64,000 bases of DNA from positions 10,880,986 to 10,944,985 of the forward strand of contig NC_091116.1 in the NCBI RefSeq assembly GCF_024713975.1. The letters run 5' to 3'. Under the pieces are notes generated by a model. The model worked only from the letters and a program-made list of their open reading frames with translations, had not been told where the DNA came from and searched no databases. The translations under genes were made by a program, and so were the position numbers. This document shows positions 40,250-53,866 of this stretch, piece by piece (within the stretch, counting starts at the first letter, position 1; the number at the start of each line of letters is the position of its first letter). Source of the stretch: Paralichthys olivaceus (Eukaryota > Chordata > Actinopteri > Pleuronectiformes > Paralichthyidae).

Positions 40250-41948
40250 AGCAGTGTCTGCATTGGTCTTTAAAATGTCAAACATTAATTGTATGAAGGG
40301 AAAAATGCTAGAAGATGTGTCTTGTCTGTGAATCACTGAAGTTGTATTTAGTTGTACGAGCAGTGTGTTTGAGAACTGCTTCACATGTGTGTTGCATGGA
40401 GTCGACCAAGTTGCGTCACCTGTGTACAGGTATTGTAGTCCAGGATGATCGGAGTGGCCACTCCATTATGTTAGTGTTGTTGTTGGATGTTGAAGATGCT
40501 GCGTGCTTACTTGTGTGTTTGGGGTGGTTGTCTTGTTGAAACACACATTTGAAGGGTGTCTCCTCTTTGGCATAAGTCAACATGATGTCTTGAAGTATTG
40601 TGCTTGTGCCACCATGCTTCACAGTGTTCTGTGGTTTGAACAGCGTTGCCTTCATCACTCCACAAAATGTTGTGGTATTTTCCTTTAAGGAAAATTGTAA
40701 CCTTTTCAGCAGATGTTGATTTTTCAACAATTGGACTTTGCGTAGGTGTCATTTTGGGTATTGTTTGATTCATCTGAATGGTAGTGTACTGTTGTCTTCC
40801 ACGTCTTTGTGGTTTTGGTTGCTATTTTAAAGGATTTGAGATGATTGAAGTTGAGCAGTTTGTACTTTTCTGGTTGTGTTGATACTTTTGAATCAAAGTA
40901 TGCTGTTGTTTTGAACAATGACCCATGTTCCAGTGATTTTCAGACAAATGCACTAGAACTAGCATGTAGAACATTTGCTGCCTTGGTCCTTAAATGAGGG
41001 CCACCTGTTTGACTTGAGTAATAGAACTCCACACTGCTGTTCTTTTGAACACAATGACTGTTGTTGAAAGTGGTGAAATTGTGTTAGGGTTGTGTCTTGT
41101 CATGCCTCTGTCACAATAGAAAGGTGATTGTTCAGCCAGGAAAAGTCCCAGGTGAGTATGTTTCTATTCTTTTCTCTTCTCAAAAATCTATTGGGTGAAC
41201 CTGCATGGTTTTCTAAATAGTAATTTAGTTTTGTGTAAGTCCAGTTTTTGTATGAATGCCACACAGTGTTTGCTAAATGAGACCCTTGATTGTTTTGTCT
41301 GTCATACAGGGCCGATGAGGACAGCGGCTCACTCGTTAGGTGGAGCGATGTTGTTTGAGGTAAGTAATGTATTAAGAGCAAATAGTCTGAATAATCTGTA
41401 CACACTGACGTTGTTAAAAATAAAGACAACCACTTCTTTCCTCTTTCAGACATTGTACTGAAAGTCCTTGGTGGTGGGAGGGAACCACATGGAAAATGGT
41501 GAGTTTGATCTAAAATAGATTATCAGCTTTTAAAGATTGTAGTTTAGCAGCAAGTAGGTATGTGTTCCTCCAGGTGAGCCATAAGTCCTGGTTACTGTAT
41601 GTCCTTCATGTGTTTCAGGTGTTATTGTGTCTACCAGGTTGTACTTCATGTGGACCTAAGAAACCTCTAAGCTGTTCCACCAGTGTTACTGAGGATCAAC
41701 AGTGGTAAGTGGTTGTACAGTTCAGTGTTTGTTCATTAAATCAAAGGTGACTTTATATTAATGTGTGTTTGTGAACCATGTCATGTGTTACAGGTTTGTT
41801 GAAGCACCTGGATTGTGTCACTGCTGGATTTGTGAGTAGATTTGAACAGTTATTGTTTGAATGTATTTGATCTATTGCTGCTTGTTCCATGTGAGATGTA
41901 GAGTTGTGTTCAGAGTAATAGCAGTGTGTTAATAAAAAAATAAAAGAT
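40250..41948 (+). repeat. Array unit 7 (1,699 bp)
   Basis: Carries two markers shared with units 9 and 11: tctttaaaatgtc for tctttacaaagtc, and an extra GTT in gttgttgttgg. Confidence 0.95.
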
Positions 41949-43644
41949 AGCAGTGTCTGCATTGGTCTTTACAAAGTCAAACATTAATTGTATGAAGGGA
42001 AAAATGCTAGAAGATGTGTCTTGTCTGTGAATCACTGAAGTTGTATTTAGTTGTACGAGCAGTGTGTTTGAGAACTGCTTCACATGTGTGTTGCATGGAG
42101 TCGACCAAGTTGCGTCACCTGTGTACAGGTATTGTAGTCCAGGATGATCGGAGTGGCCACTCCATTATGTTAGTGTTGTTGGATGTTGAAGATGCTGTGT
42201 GCTTACTTGTGTGTTTGGGGTGGTTGTCTTGTTGAAACACACATTTGAAGGGTGTCTCCTCTTTGGCATAAGTCAACATGATGTCTTGAAGTATTGTGCT
42301 TGTGCCACCATGCTTCACAGTGTTCTGTGGTTTGAACAGCGTTGCCTTCATCACTCCACAAAATGTTGTGGTATTTTCCTTTAAGGAAAATTGTAACCTT
42401 TTCAGCAGATGTTGATTTTTCAACAATTGGACTTTGCGTAGGTGTCATTTTGGTTATTGTTTGATTCATCTGAATGGTAGTGTTCTGTTGTCTTCCACGT
42501 CTTTGTGGTTTTGGTTGCTATTTTAAAGGATTTGAGATGATTGAAGTTGAGCAGTTTGTACTTTTCTGGTTGTGTTGATACTTTTGAATCAAAGTATGCT
42601 GTTGTTTTGAACAATGACCCATGTTCCAGTGATTTTCAGACAAATGCACTAGAACTAGCATGTAGAACATTTGCTGCCTTGGTCCTTAAATGAGGGCCAG
42701 CTGTTTGACTTGAGTAATAGAACTCCACACTGCTGTTATTTTGAACACAATGACTGTTGTTGAAAGTGGTGAAATTGTGTTAGGGTTGTGTCTTGTCATG
42801 CCTCTGTCACAATAGAAAGGTGATTGTTCAGCCAGGAAAAGTCCCAGGTGAGTATGTTTCTATTCTTTTCTCTTCTCAAAAATCTATTGGGTGAACCTGC
42901 ATGGTTTTCTAAATAGTAATTTAGTTTTGTGTAAGTCCAGTTTTTGTATGAATGCCACACAGTGTTTGCTAAATGAGACCCTTGATTGTTTTGTCTGTCA
43001 TACAGGGCCGATGAGGACAGCGGCTCACTCGTTAGGTGGAGCGATGTTGTTTGAGGTAAGTAATGTATTAAGAGCAAATAGTCTGAATAATCTGTACACA
43101 CTGACGTTGTTAAAAATAAAGACGACCACTTCTTTCCTCTTTCAGACATTGTACTGAAAGTCCTTGGTGGTGGGAGGGAACCACATGGAAAATGGTGAGT
43201 TTGATCTAAAATAGATTATCAGCTTTTAAAGATTGTTGTTTAGCAGCAAGTAGGTATGTGTTCCTCCAGGTGAGCCATAAGTCCTGGTTACTGTATGTCC
43301 TTCATCCTTTTCAGGTGTTATTGTGTCTACCAGGTTGTACTTCATGTGGACCTAAGAAACCTCTAAGCTGTTCCACCAGTGTTACTGAGGATCAACAGTG
43401 GTAAGTGGTTGTACAGTTCAGTGTTTGTTCATTAAATCAAAGGTGACTTTATATTAATGTGTGTTTGTGAACCATGTCATGTGTTACAGGTTTGTTGAAG
43501 CACCTGGATTGTGTCACTGCTGGATTTGTGAGTAGATTTGAACAGTTATTGTTTGAATGTATTTGATCTATTGCTGCTTGTTCCATGTGAGATGTAGAGT
43601 TGTGTTCAGAATAATAGCAGTGTGTTAATAAAAAAATAAAAGAT
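41949..43644 (+). repeat. Array unit 8 (1,696 bp)
   Basis: Full type without the unit-7 markers. Alternates with units 7 and 9, which implies an older two-unit period of about 3.4 kb. Confidence 0.95.
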
Positions 43645-45356
43645 AGCAGTGTCTGCATTGGTCTTTAAAATGTCAAACATTAATTGTATGAAGGGAAAAA
43701 TGCTAGAAGATGTGTCTTGTCTGTGAATCACTGAAGTTGTATTTAGTTGTACGAGCAGTGTGTTTGAGAACTGCTTCACATGTGTGTTGCATGGAGTCGA
43801 CCAAGTTGCGTCACCTGTGTACAGGTATTGTAGTCCAGGATGATCGGAGTGGCCACTCCATTATGTTAGTGTTGTTGTTGGATGTTGAAGATGCTGCGTG
43901 CTTACTTGTGTGTTTGGGGTGGTTGTCTTGTTGAAACACACATTTGAAGGGTGTCTCCTCTTTGGCATAAGTCAACATGATGTCTTGAAGTATTGTGCTT
44001 GTGCCACCATGCTTCACAGTGTTCTGTGGTTTGAACAGCGTTGCCTTCATCACTCCACAAAATGTTGTGGTATTTTCCTTTAAGGAAAATTGTAACCTTT
44101 TCAGCAGATGCTGATTTTTCAACAATTGGACTTTGCGTAGGTGTCATTTTGGTTATTGTTTGATTCATCTGAATGGTAGTGTACTGTTGTCTTCCACGTC
44201 TTTGTGGTTTTGGTTGCTATTTTAAAGGATTTGAGATGATTGAAGTTGAGCAGTTTGTACTTTTCTGGTTGTGTTGATACTTTTGAATCAAAGTATGCTG
44301 TTGTTTTGAACAATGACCCATGTTCCAGTGATTTTCAGACAAATGCACTAGAACTAGCATGTAGAACATTTGCTGCCTTGGTCCTTAAATGACGGCCACC
44401 TGTTTGACTTGAGTAATAGAACTCCACACTGCTGTTCTTTTGAACACAATGACTGTTGTTGAAAGTGGTGAAATTGTGTTAGGGTTGTGTCTTGTCATGC
44501 CTCTGTCACAATAGAAAGGTGATTGTTCAGCCAGGAAAAGTCCCAGGTGAGTATGTTTCTATTCTTTTCTCTTCTCAAAAATCTATTGGGTGAACCTGCA
44601 TGGTTTTCTAAATAGTAATTTAGTTTTGTGTAAGTCCAGTTTTTGTATGAATGCCACACAGTGTTTGCTAAATGAGACCCTTGATTGTTTTGTCTGTCAT
44701 ACAGGGCCGATGAGGACAGCGGCTCACTCGTTAGGTGGAGCGATGTTGTTTGAGGTAAGTAATGTATTAAGAGCAAATAGTCTGAATAATCTGTACACAC
44801 TGACGTTGTTAAAAATAAAGACGACCACTTCTTTCCTCTTTCAGACATTGTACTGAAAGTCCTTGGTGGTGGGAGGGAACCACATGGAAAATGGTGAGTT
44901 TGATCTAAAATAGATTATCAGCTTTTAAAGATTGTAGTTTAGCAGCAAGTAGGTATGTGTTCCTCCAGGTGAGCCATAAGTCCTGGTTACTGTATGTCCT
45001 TCATGTGTTTCAGGTGTTATTGTGTCTACCAGGTTGTACTTCATGTGGACCTAAGAAACCTCTAAGCTGTTCCACCAGTGTTACTGAGGATCAACAGTGG
45101 TAAGTGGTTGTACAGTTCAGTGTTTGTTCATTAAATCAAAAGAGACTTTATATTAATGTGTGTTTGTAAACCATGTCATGTGTTACAGGTTTGTTGAAGC
45201 ACCTGGATTGTGTCACTGCTGGATTTGTGAGTAGATTTGAACAGTTATTGTTTGAATGTAGTTGATCTATTGCTGCTTGTTCCATGTGAGAAGTAGAGTT
45301 GTGTTCAAAGTAATAGCAGTGTGTTTTAAACAATATAATACAATAAAATAAAAGAT
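43645..45356 (+). repeat. Array unit 9 (1,712 bp)
   Basis: Carries both unit-7 markers. Ends with the longer ttttaaacaatataata A-rich tract. Confidence 0.95.
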
Positions 45357-47051
45357 AGCAGTGTCTGCATTGTTCTTTACAAAGTCAAACATTTATTGTA
45401 TGAAGTAAAAAATGCTAGATGTGTCTTGTCTGTGAATCACTGAAGTTGTATTTAGTTGTACAAGCAGTGTGTTTGAGAACAGCTTCACATGTGTGTTGCA
45501 TGGAGTCGACCAAGTTGCGTCACCTGTGTACAGGTATTGTAGTCCAGGATGATCGGAGTGGCCACTCCATTATGTTAGTGTTGTTGTTGGATGTTGAAGA
45601 TGCTGCGTGCTTACTTGTGTGTTTGGGGTGGTTGTCTTGTTGAAACACACATTTGAAGGGTGTCTCCTCTTTGGCATAAGTCAACATGATGTCTTGAAGT
45701 ATTGTGCTTGTGCCACCATGCTTCACAGTGTTCTGTGGTTTGAACAGTGTTGCCTTCATCACTCCACAAAATGTTGTGGTATTGTCCTTTAAGGAAAATT
45801 GTAACCTCTTCAGCACATGTTGATTTTTCAACAATTGGACTTTGCGTAGGTGTCATTTTGGTTATTGTTTGATTCATCTGAATGGTAGTGTTCTGTTGTC
45901 TTCCACGTCTTTGTGGTTTTGGTTGCTATTTTAAAGGATTTGAGATGATTGTAGTTGAGCGGTTTGTACTTTTCTGGTTTTTTGATACTTTTGAATCAAA
46001 GTATGCTGTTGTTGTGAACAATGACCCATGTTCCAGTGATTTTCAGACAAATGCACTAGAACTAGCATGTAGAACATTTGCTGCCTTGGTCCTTAAATGA
46101 GGGCCACCTGTTTGACTTGAGTAATAGAACTCCACACTGCTGTTATTTTGAACACAATGACTGTTGTTGAAAGTGGTGAAATTGTGTTAGGGTTGTGTCT
46201 TGTCATGCCTCTGTCACAATAGAAAGGTGATTGTTCAGCCAGGAAAAGTCCCAGGTGAGTATGTTTCTATTCTTTTCTCTTCTCAAAAATCTATTGGGTG
46301 AACCTGCATGGTTTTCTAAATAGTAATTTAGTTTTGTGTAAGTCCAGTTTTTGTATGAATGCCACACAGTGTTTGCTAAATGAGACCCTTGATTGTTTTG
46401 TCTGTCATACAGGGCCGATGAGGACAGCGGCTCACTGGTTATGTGGAGCGATGTTGTTTGAGGTAAGTAATGTATTAAGAGCAAATAGTCTGAATAATCT
46501 GTACACACTGACGTTGTTAAAAATAAAGACGACCACTTCTTTCCTCTTTCAGACATTGTACTGAAAGTCCTTGGTGGTGGGAGGGAACCACATGGAAAAT
46601 GGTGAGTTTGATCTAAAATAGATTATCAGCTTTTAAAGATTGTAGTTTAGCAGCAAGTAGGTATGTGTTCCTCCAGGTGAGCCATAAGTCCTGGTTACTG
46701 TATGTCCTTCATGTGTTTCAGGTGTTATTGTGTCTACCAGGTTGTACTTCATGTGGACCTAAGAAACCTCTAAGCTGTTCCACCAGTGTTACTGAGGATC
46801 AACAGTGGTAAGTGGTTGTACAGTTCAGTGTTTGTTCATTAAATCAAAAGAGACTTTATATTAATGTGTGTTTGTAAACCATGTCATGTGTTACAGGTTT
46901 GTTGAAGCACCTGGATTGTGTCACTGCTGGATTTGTGAGTAGATTTGAACAGTTATTGTTTGAATGTAGTTGATCTATTGCTGCTTGTTCCATGTGAGAT
47001 GTAGAGTTGTGTTCAGAATAATAGCAGTGTGTTAATAAAAAAATAAAAGAT
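45357..47051 (+). repeat. Array unit 10 (1,695 bp)
   Basis: Has the extra GTT but the ordinary tctttacaaagtc word. Exon B reads cactggttatgtgg, a private variant. Confidence 0.95.
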
Positions 47052-48763
47052 AGCAGTGTCTGCATTGGTCTTTAAAATGTCAAACATTAATTGTATGAAG
47101 GGAAAAATGCTAGAAGATGTGTCTTGTCTGTGAATCACTGAAGTTGTATTTAGTTGTACGAGCAGTGTGTTTGAGAACTGCTTCACATGTGTGTTGCATG
47201 GAGTCGACCAAGTTGCGTCACCTGTGTACAGGTATTGTAGTCCAGGATGATCGGAGTGGCCACTCCATTATGTTAGTGTTGTTGTTGGATGTTGAAGATG
47301 CTGCGTGCTTACTTGTGTGTTTGGGGTGGTTGTCTTGTTGAAACACACATTTGAAGGGTGTCTCCTCTTTGGCATAAGTCAACATGATGTCTTGAAGTAT
47401 TGTGCTTGTGCCACCATGCTTCACAGTGTTCTGTGGTTTGAACAGCGTTGCCTTCATCACTCCACAAAATGTTGTGGTATTTTCCTTTAAGGAAAATTGT
47501 AACCTTTTCAGCAGATGTTGATTTTTCAACAATTGGACTTTGCGTAGGTGTCATTTTGGGTATTGTTTGATTCATCTGAATGGTAGTGTACTGTTGTCTT
47601 CCACGTCTTTGTGGTTTTGGTTGCTATTTTAAAGGATTTGAGATGATTGAAGTTGAGCAGTTTGTACTTTTCTGGTTGTGTTGATACTTTTGAATCAAAG
47701 TATGCTGTTGTTTTGAACAATGACCCATGTTCCAGTGATTTTCAGACAAATGCACTAGAACTAGCATGTAGAACATTTGCTGCCTTGGTCCTTAAATGAC
47801 GGCCACCTGTTTGACTTGAGTAATAGAACTCCACACTGCTGTTCTTTTGAACACAATGACTGTTGTTGAAAGTGGTGAAATTGTGTTAGGGTTGTGTCTT
47901 GTCATGCCTCTGTCACAATAGAAAGGTGATTGTTCAGCCAGGAAAAGTCCCAGGTGAGTATGTTTCTATTCTTTTCTCTTCTCAAAAATCTATTGGGTGA
48001 ACCTGCATGGTTTTCTAAATAGTAATTTAGTTTTGTGTAAGTCCAGTTTTTGTATGAATGCCACACAGTGTTTGCTAAATGAGACCCTTGATTGTTTTGT
48101 CTGTCATACAGGGCCGATGAGGACAGCGGCTCACTCGTTAGGTGGAGCGATGTTGTTTGAGGTAAGTAATGTATTAAGAGCAAATAGTCTGAATAATCTG
48201 TACACACTGACATTGTTAAAAATAAAGACGACCACTTCTTTCCTCTTTCAGACATTGTACTGAAAGTCCTTGGTGGTGGGAGGGAACCACATGGAAAATG
48301 GTGAGTTTGATCTAAAATAGATTATCAGCTTTTAAAGATTGTTGTTTAGCAGCAAGTAGGTATGTGTTCCTCCAGGTGAGCCATAAGTCCTGGTTACTGT
48401 ATGTCCTTCATGTGTTTCAGGTGTTATTGTGTCTACCAGGTTGTACTTCATGTGGACCTAAGAAACCTCTAAGCTGTTCCACCAGTGTTACTGAGGATCA
48501 ACAGTGGTAAGTGGTTGTACAGTTCAGTGTTTGTTCATTAAATCAAAAGAGACTTTATATTAATGTGTGTTTGTAAACCATGTCATGTGTTACAGGTTTG
48601 TTGAAGCACCTGGATTGTGTCACTGCTGGATTTGTGAGTAGATTTGAACAGTTATTGTTTGAATGTAGTTGATCTATTGCTGCTTGTTCCATGTGAGAAG
48701 TAGAGTTGTGTTCAAAGTAATAGCAGTGTGTTTTAAACAATATAATAAAATAAAATAAAAGAT
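47052..48763 (+). repeat. Array unit 11 (1,712 bp)
   Basis: Carries both unit-7 markers. From about 47,720 onwards it belongs to the first copy of the 5,103-bp higher-order repeat. Confidence 0.95.
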
Positions 48764-50468
48764 AGCAGTGTCTGCATTGTTCTTTACAAAGTCAAACATT
48801 TATTGTATGAAGTAAAAAATGCTAGATGTGTCTTGTCTGTGAATCACTGAAGTTGTATTTAGTTGTACGAGCAGTGTGTTTGAGAACTGCTTCACATGTG
48901 TGTTGCATGGAGTCGACCAAGTTGTGTCACCTGTGTACAGGTATTGTAGTCCAGGATGATCGGAGTGGCCACTCCATTATGTTAGTGTTGTTGGATGTTG
49001 AAGATGCTGTGTGCTTACTTGTGTGTTTGGGGTGGTTGTCTCGTTGAAACACACATTTGAAGGGTGTCTCCTCTTTGGCATAAGGCAACACAATGTCTTG
49101 AAGTATTGTGCCTGTGCCACCATGCTTCACAGTGTTCTGTGGTTTGAACAGTGTTGCCTTCATCACTCCACAAAATGTTGTGGTATTGTCCTTTAAGGAA
49201 AATTGTAACCTCTTCAGCACATGTTGATTTTTCAACAATTGGACTTTGCGTAGGTGTCATTTTGGTTATTGTTTGATTCATCTGAATGGTAGTGTTCTGT
49301 TGTCTTCCACGTCTTTGTGGTTTTGGTTGTTATTTTAAAGGATTTGAGATGATTGAAGTTGAGCGGTTTGTACTTTTCTGGTTTTTTGATACTTTTGAAT
49401 CAAAGTATGCTGTTGTTGTGAACAATGACCCATGTTCCAGTGATTTTCAGAGAAATGCACTAGAACTAGCATGTAGAACATTTGCTGCCTTGGTCCTTAA
49501 ATGAGGGCCACCTGTTTGACTTGAGTAATAGAACTCCACACTGCTGTTATTTTGAACACAATGACTGTTGTTGAAAGTGGTGAAATTGTGTTAGGGTTGT
49601 GTCTTGTCATGCCTCTGTCACAATAGAAAGGTGATTGTTCAGCCAGGAAAAGTCCCAGGTGAGTATGTTTCTATTCTTTTCTCTTCTCAAAAATCTATTG
49701 GGTGAACCTGCATGGTTTTCTAAATAGTAATTTAGTTTTGTGTAAGTCCAGTTTTTGTATGAATGCCACACAGTGTTTGCTAAATGAGACCCTTGATTGT
49801 TTTGTCTGTCATACAGGGCCGATGAGGACAGCGGCTCACTGGTTAGGTGGAGCGATGTTGTTTGAGGTAAGTAATGTATTAAGAGCAAATAGTCTGAATA
49901 ATCTGTACACACTGACGTTGTTAAAAATAAAGACGACCACTTCTTTCCTCTTTCAGACATTGTACTGAAAGTCCTTGGTGGTGGGAGGGAACCACATGGA
50001 AAATGGTGAGTTTGATCTAAAATAGATTATCAGCTTTTAAAGATTGTTGTTTAGCAGCAAGTAGGTATGTGTTCCTCCAGGTGAGCCATAAGTCCTGGTT
50101 ACTGTATGTCCTTCATGTGTTTCAGGTGTTATTGTGTCTACCAGGTTGTACTTCATGTGGACCTAAGAAACCTCTAAGCTGTTCCACCAGTGTTACTGAG
50201 GATCAACAGTGGTAAGTGGTTGTACAGTTCAGTGTTTGTTCATTAAATCAAAAGAGACTTTATATTAATGTGTGTTTGTAAACCATGTCATGTGTTACAG
50301 GTTTGTTGAAGCACCTGGATTGTGTCACTGCTGGATTTGTGAGTAGATTTGAACAGTTATTGTTTGAATGTAGTTGATCTATTGCTGCTTGTTCCATGTG
50401 AGAAGTAGAGTTGTGTTCAAAGTAATAGCAGTGTGTTTTAAACAATATAATAAAATAAAATAAAAGAT
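48764..50468 (+). repeat. Array unit 12 (1,705 bp)
   Basis: Marked by gttgtgtcacc near the start of the Tc1-like half and by cactggttaggtgg in exon B. Repeated as unit 15. Confidence 0.95.
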
Positions 50469-52160
50469 AGCAGTGTCTGCATTGTTCTTTACAAAGTCAA
50501 ACATTTATTGTATGAAGTAAAAAATGCTAGATGTGTCTTGTCTGTGAATCACTGAAGTTGTATTTAGTTGTACAAGCAGTGTGTTTGAGAACAGCTTCAC
50601 ATGTGTGTTGCATGGAGTCGACCAAGTTGCGTCACCTGTGTACAGGTATTGTAGTCCAGGATGATCGGAGTGGCCACTCCATTATGTTAGTGTTGTTGGA
50701 TGTTGAAGATGCTGTGTGCTTACTTGTGTGTTTGGGGTGGTTGTCTCGTTGAAACACACATTTGAAGGGTGTCTCCTCTTTGGCATAAGGCAACACAATG
50801 TCTTGAAGTATTGTGCCTGTGCCACCATGCTTCACAGTGTTCTGTGGTTTGAACAGTGTTGCCTTCATCACTCCACAAAATGTTGTGGTATTGTCCTTTA
50901 AGGAAAATTGTAACCTCTTCAGCACATGTTAATTTTTCAACAATTGGACTTTGCGTAGGTGTCATTTTGGTTATTGTTTGATTCATCTGAATGGTAGTGT
51001 TCTGTTGTCTTCCACGTCTTTGTGGTTTTGGTTGTTATTTTAAAGGATTTGAGATGATTGAAGTTGAGCGGTTTGTACTTTTCTGGTTTTTTGATACTTT
51101 TGAATCAAAGTATGCTGTTGTTGTGAACAATGACCCATGTTCCAGTGATTTTCAGAGAAATGCACTAGAACTAGCATGTAGAACATTTGCTGCCTTGGTC
51201 CTTAAATGAGGGCCACCTGTTTGACTTGAGTAATAGAACTCCACACTGCTGTTATTTTGAACACAATGACTGTTGTTGAAAGTGGTGAAATTGTGTTAGG
51301 GTTGTGTCTTGTCATGCCTCTGTCACAATAGAAAGGTGATTGTTCAGCCAGGAAAAGTCCCAGGTGAGTATGTTTCTATTCTTTTCTCTTCTCAAAAATC
51401 TATTGGGTGAACCTGCATGGTTTTCTAAATAGTAATTTAGTTTTGTGTAAGTCCAGTTTTTGTATGAATGCCACACAGTGTTTGCTAAATGAGACCCTTG
51501 ATTGTTTTGTCTGTCATACAGGGCCGATGAGGACAGCGGCTCACTCGTTAGGTGGAGCGATGTTGTTTGAGGTAAGTAATGTATTAAGAGCAAATAGTCT
51601 GAATAATCTGTACACACTGACGTTGTTAAAAATAAAGACGACCACTTCTTTCCTCTTTCAGACATTGTACTGAAAGTCCTTGGTGGTGGGAGGGAACCAC
51701 ATGGAAAATGGTGAGTTTGATCTAAAATAGATTATCAGCTTTTAAAGATTGTTGTTTAGCAGCAAGTAGGTATGTGTTCCTCCAGGTGAGCCATAAGTCC
51801 TGGTTACTGTATGTCCTTCATGTGTTTCAGGTGTTATTGTGTCTACCAGGTTGTACTTCATGTGGACCTAAGAAACCTCTAAGCTGTTCCACCAGTGTTA
51901 CTGAGGATCAACAGTGGTAAGTGGTTGTACAGTTCAGTGTTTGTTCATTAAATCAAAGGTGACTTTATATTAATGTGTGTTTGTGAACCATGTCATGTGT
52001 TACAGGTTTGTTGAAGCACCTGGATTGTGTCACTGCTGGATTTGTGAGTAGATTTGAACAGTTATTGTTTGAATGTATTTGATCTATTGCTGCTTGTTCC
52101 ATGTGAGATGTAGAGTTGTGTTCAGAATAATAGCAGTGTGTTAATAAAAAAATAAAAGAT
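50469..52160 (+). repeat. Array unit 13 (1,692 bp)
   Basis: Repeated as unit 16 with at least one difference (cacatgttaattt here, cacatgttgattt in unit 16). Confidence 0.95.
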
Positions 52161-53866
52161 AGCAGTGTCTGCATTGGTCTTTAAAATGTCAAACATTAAT
52201 TGTATGAAGGGAAAAATGCTAGAAGATGTGTCTTGTCTGTGAATCACTGAAGTTGTATTTAGTTGTACGAGCAGTGTGTTTGAGAACTGCTTCACATGTG
52301 TGTTGCATGGAGTCGACCAAGTTGCGTCACCTGTGTACAGGTATTGTAGTCCAGGATGATCGGAGTGGCCACTCCATAATGTTAGTGTTGTTGGATGTTG
52401 AAGATGCTGTGTGCTTACTTGTGTGTTTGGGGTGGTTGTCTTGTTGAAACACACATTTGAAGGGTGTCTCCTCTTTGGCATAAGTCAACATGATGTCTTG
52501 AAGTATTGTGCTTGTGTCACCATGCTTCACAGTGTTCTGTGGTTTGAACAGCGTTGCCTTCATCACTCCACAAAAGGTTGTGGTATTTTCCTTTAAGGAA
52601 AATTGTAACCTTTTCAGCAGATGTTGATTTTTCAACAATTGGACTTTGCGTAGGTGTCATTTTGGGTATTGTTTGATTCATCTGAATGGTAGTGTTCTGT
52701 TGTCTTCTACATCTTTGTGGTTTTGGTTGCTATTTTAAAGGATTTGAGATAATTGTAGTTGAGCGGTTTGTACTTTTCTGGTTGTCTTGATACTTTTGAA
52801 TCAAAGTATGCTGTTGTGAACAATGACCCATGTTCCAGTGATTTTCAGACAAATGCACTAGAACTAGCATGTAGAACATTTGCTGCCTTGGTCCTTAAAT
52901 GACGGCCACCTGTTTGACTTGAGTAATAGAACTCCACACTGCTGTTCTTTTGAACACAATGACTGTTGTTGAAAGTGGTGAAATTGTGTTAGGGTTGTGT
53001 CTTGTCATGCCTCTGTCACAATAGAAAGGTGATTGTTCAGCCAGGAAAAGTCCCAGGTGAGTATGTTTCTATTCTTTTCTCTTCTCAAAAATCTATTGGG
53101 TGAACCTGCATGGTTTTCTAAATAGTAATTTAGTTTTGTGTAAGTCCAGTTTTTGTATGAATGCCACACAGTGTTTGCTAAATGAGACCCTTGATTGTTT
53201 TGTCTGTCATACAGGGCCGATGAGGACAGCGGCTCACTCGTTAGGTGGAGCGATGTTGTTTGAGGTAAGTAATGTATTAAGAGCAAATAGTCTGAATAAT
53301 CTGTACACACTGACATTGTTAAAAATAAAGACGACCACTTCTTTCCTCTTTCAGACATTGTACTGAAAGTCCTTGGTGGTGGGAGGGAACCACATGGAAA
53401 ATGGTGAGTTTGATCTAAAATAGATTATCAGCTTTTAAAGATTGTTGTTTAGCAGCAAGTAGGTATGTGTTCCTCCAGGTGAGCCATAAGTCCTGGTTAC
53501 TGTATGTCCTTCATGTGTTTCAGGTGTTATTGTGTCTACCAGGTTGTACTTCATGTGGACCTAAGAAACCTCTAAGCTGTTCCACCAGTGTTACTGAGGA
53601 TCAACAGTGGTAAGTGGTTGTACAGTTCAGTGTTTGTTCATTAAATCAAAAGAGACTTTATATTAATGTGTGTTTGTAAACCATGTCATGTGTTACAGGT
53701 TTGTTGAAGCACCTGGATTGTGTCACTGCTGGATTTGTGAGTAGATTTGAACAGTTATTGTTTGAATGTAGTTGATCTATTGCTGCTTGTTCCATGTGAG
53801 AAGTAGAGTTGTGTTCAAAGTAATAGCAGTGTGTTTTAAACAATATAATAAAATAAAATAAAAGAT
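52161..53866 (+). repeat. Array unit 14 (1,706 bp)
   Basis: Has gagataattg and a shortened gctgttgtgaac in the Tc1-like half. Its first half is repeated in unit 17. Confidence 0.95.
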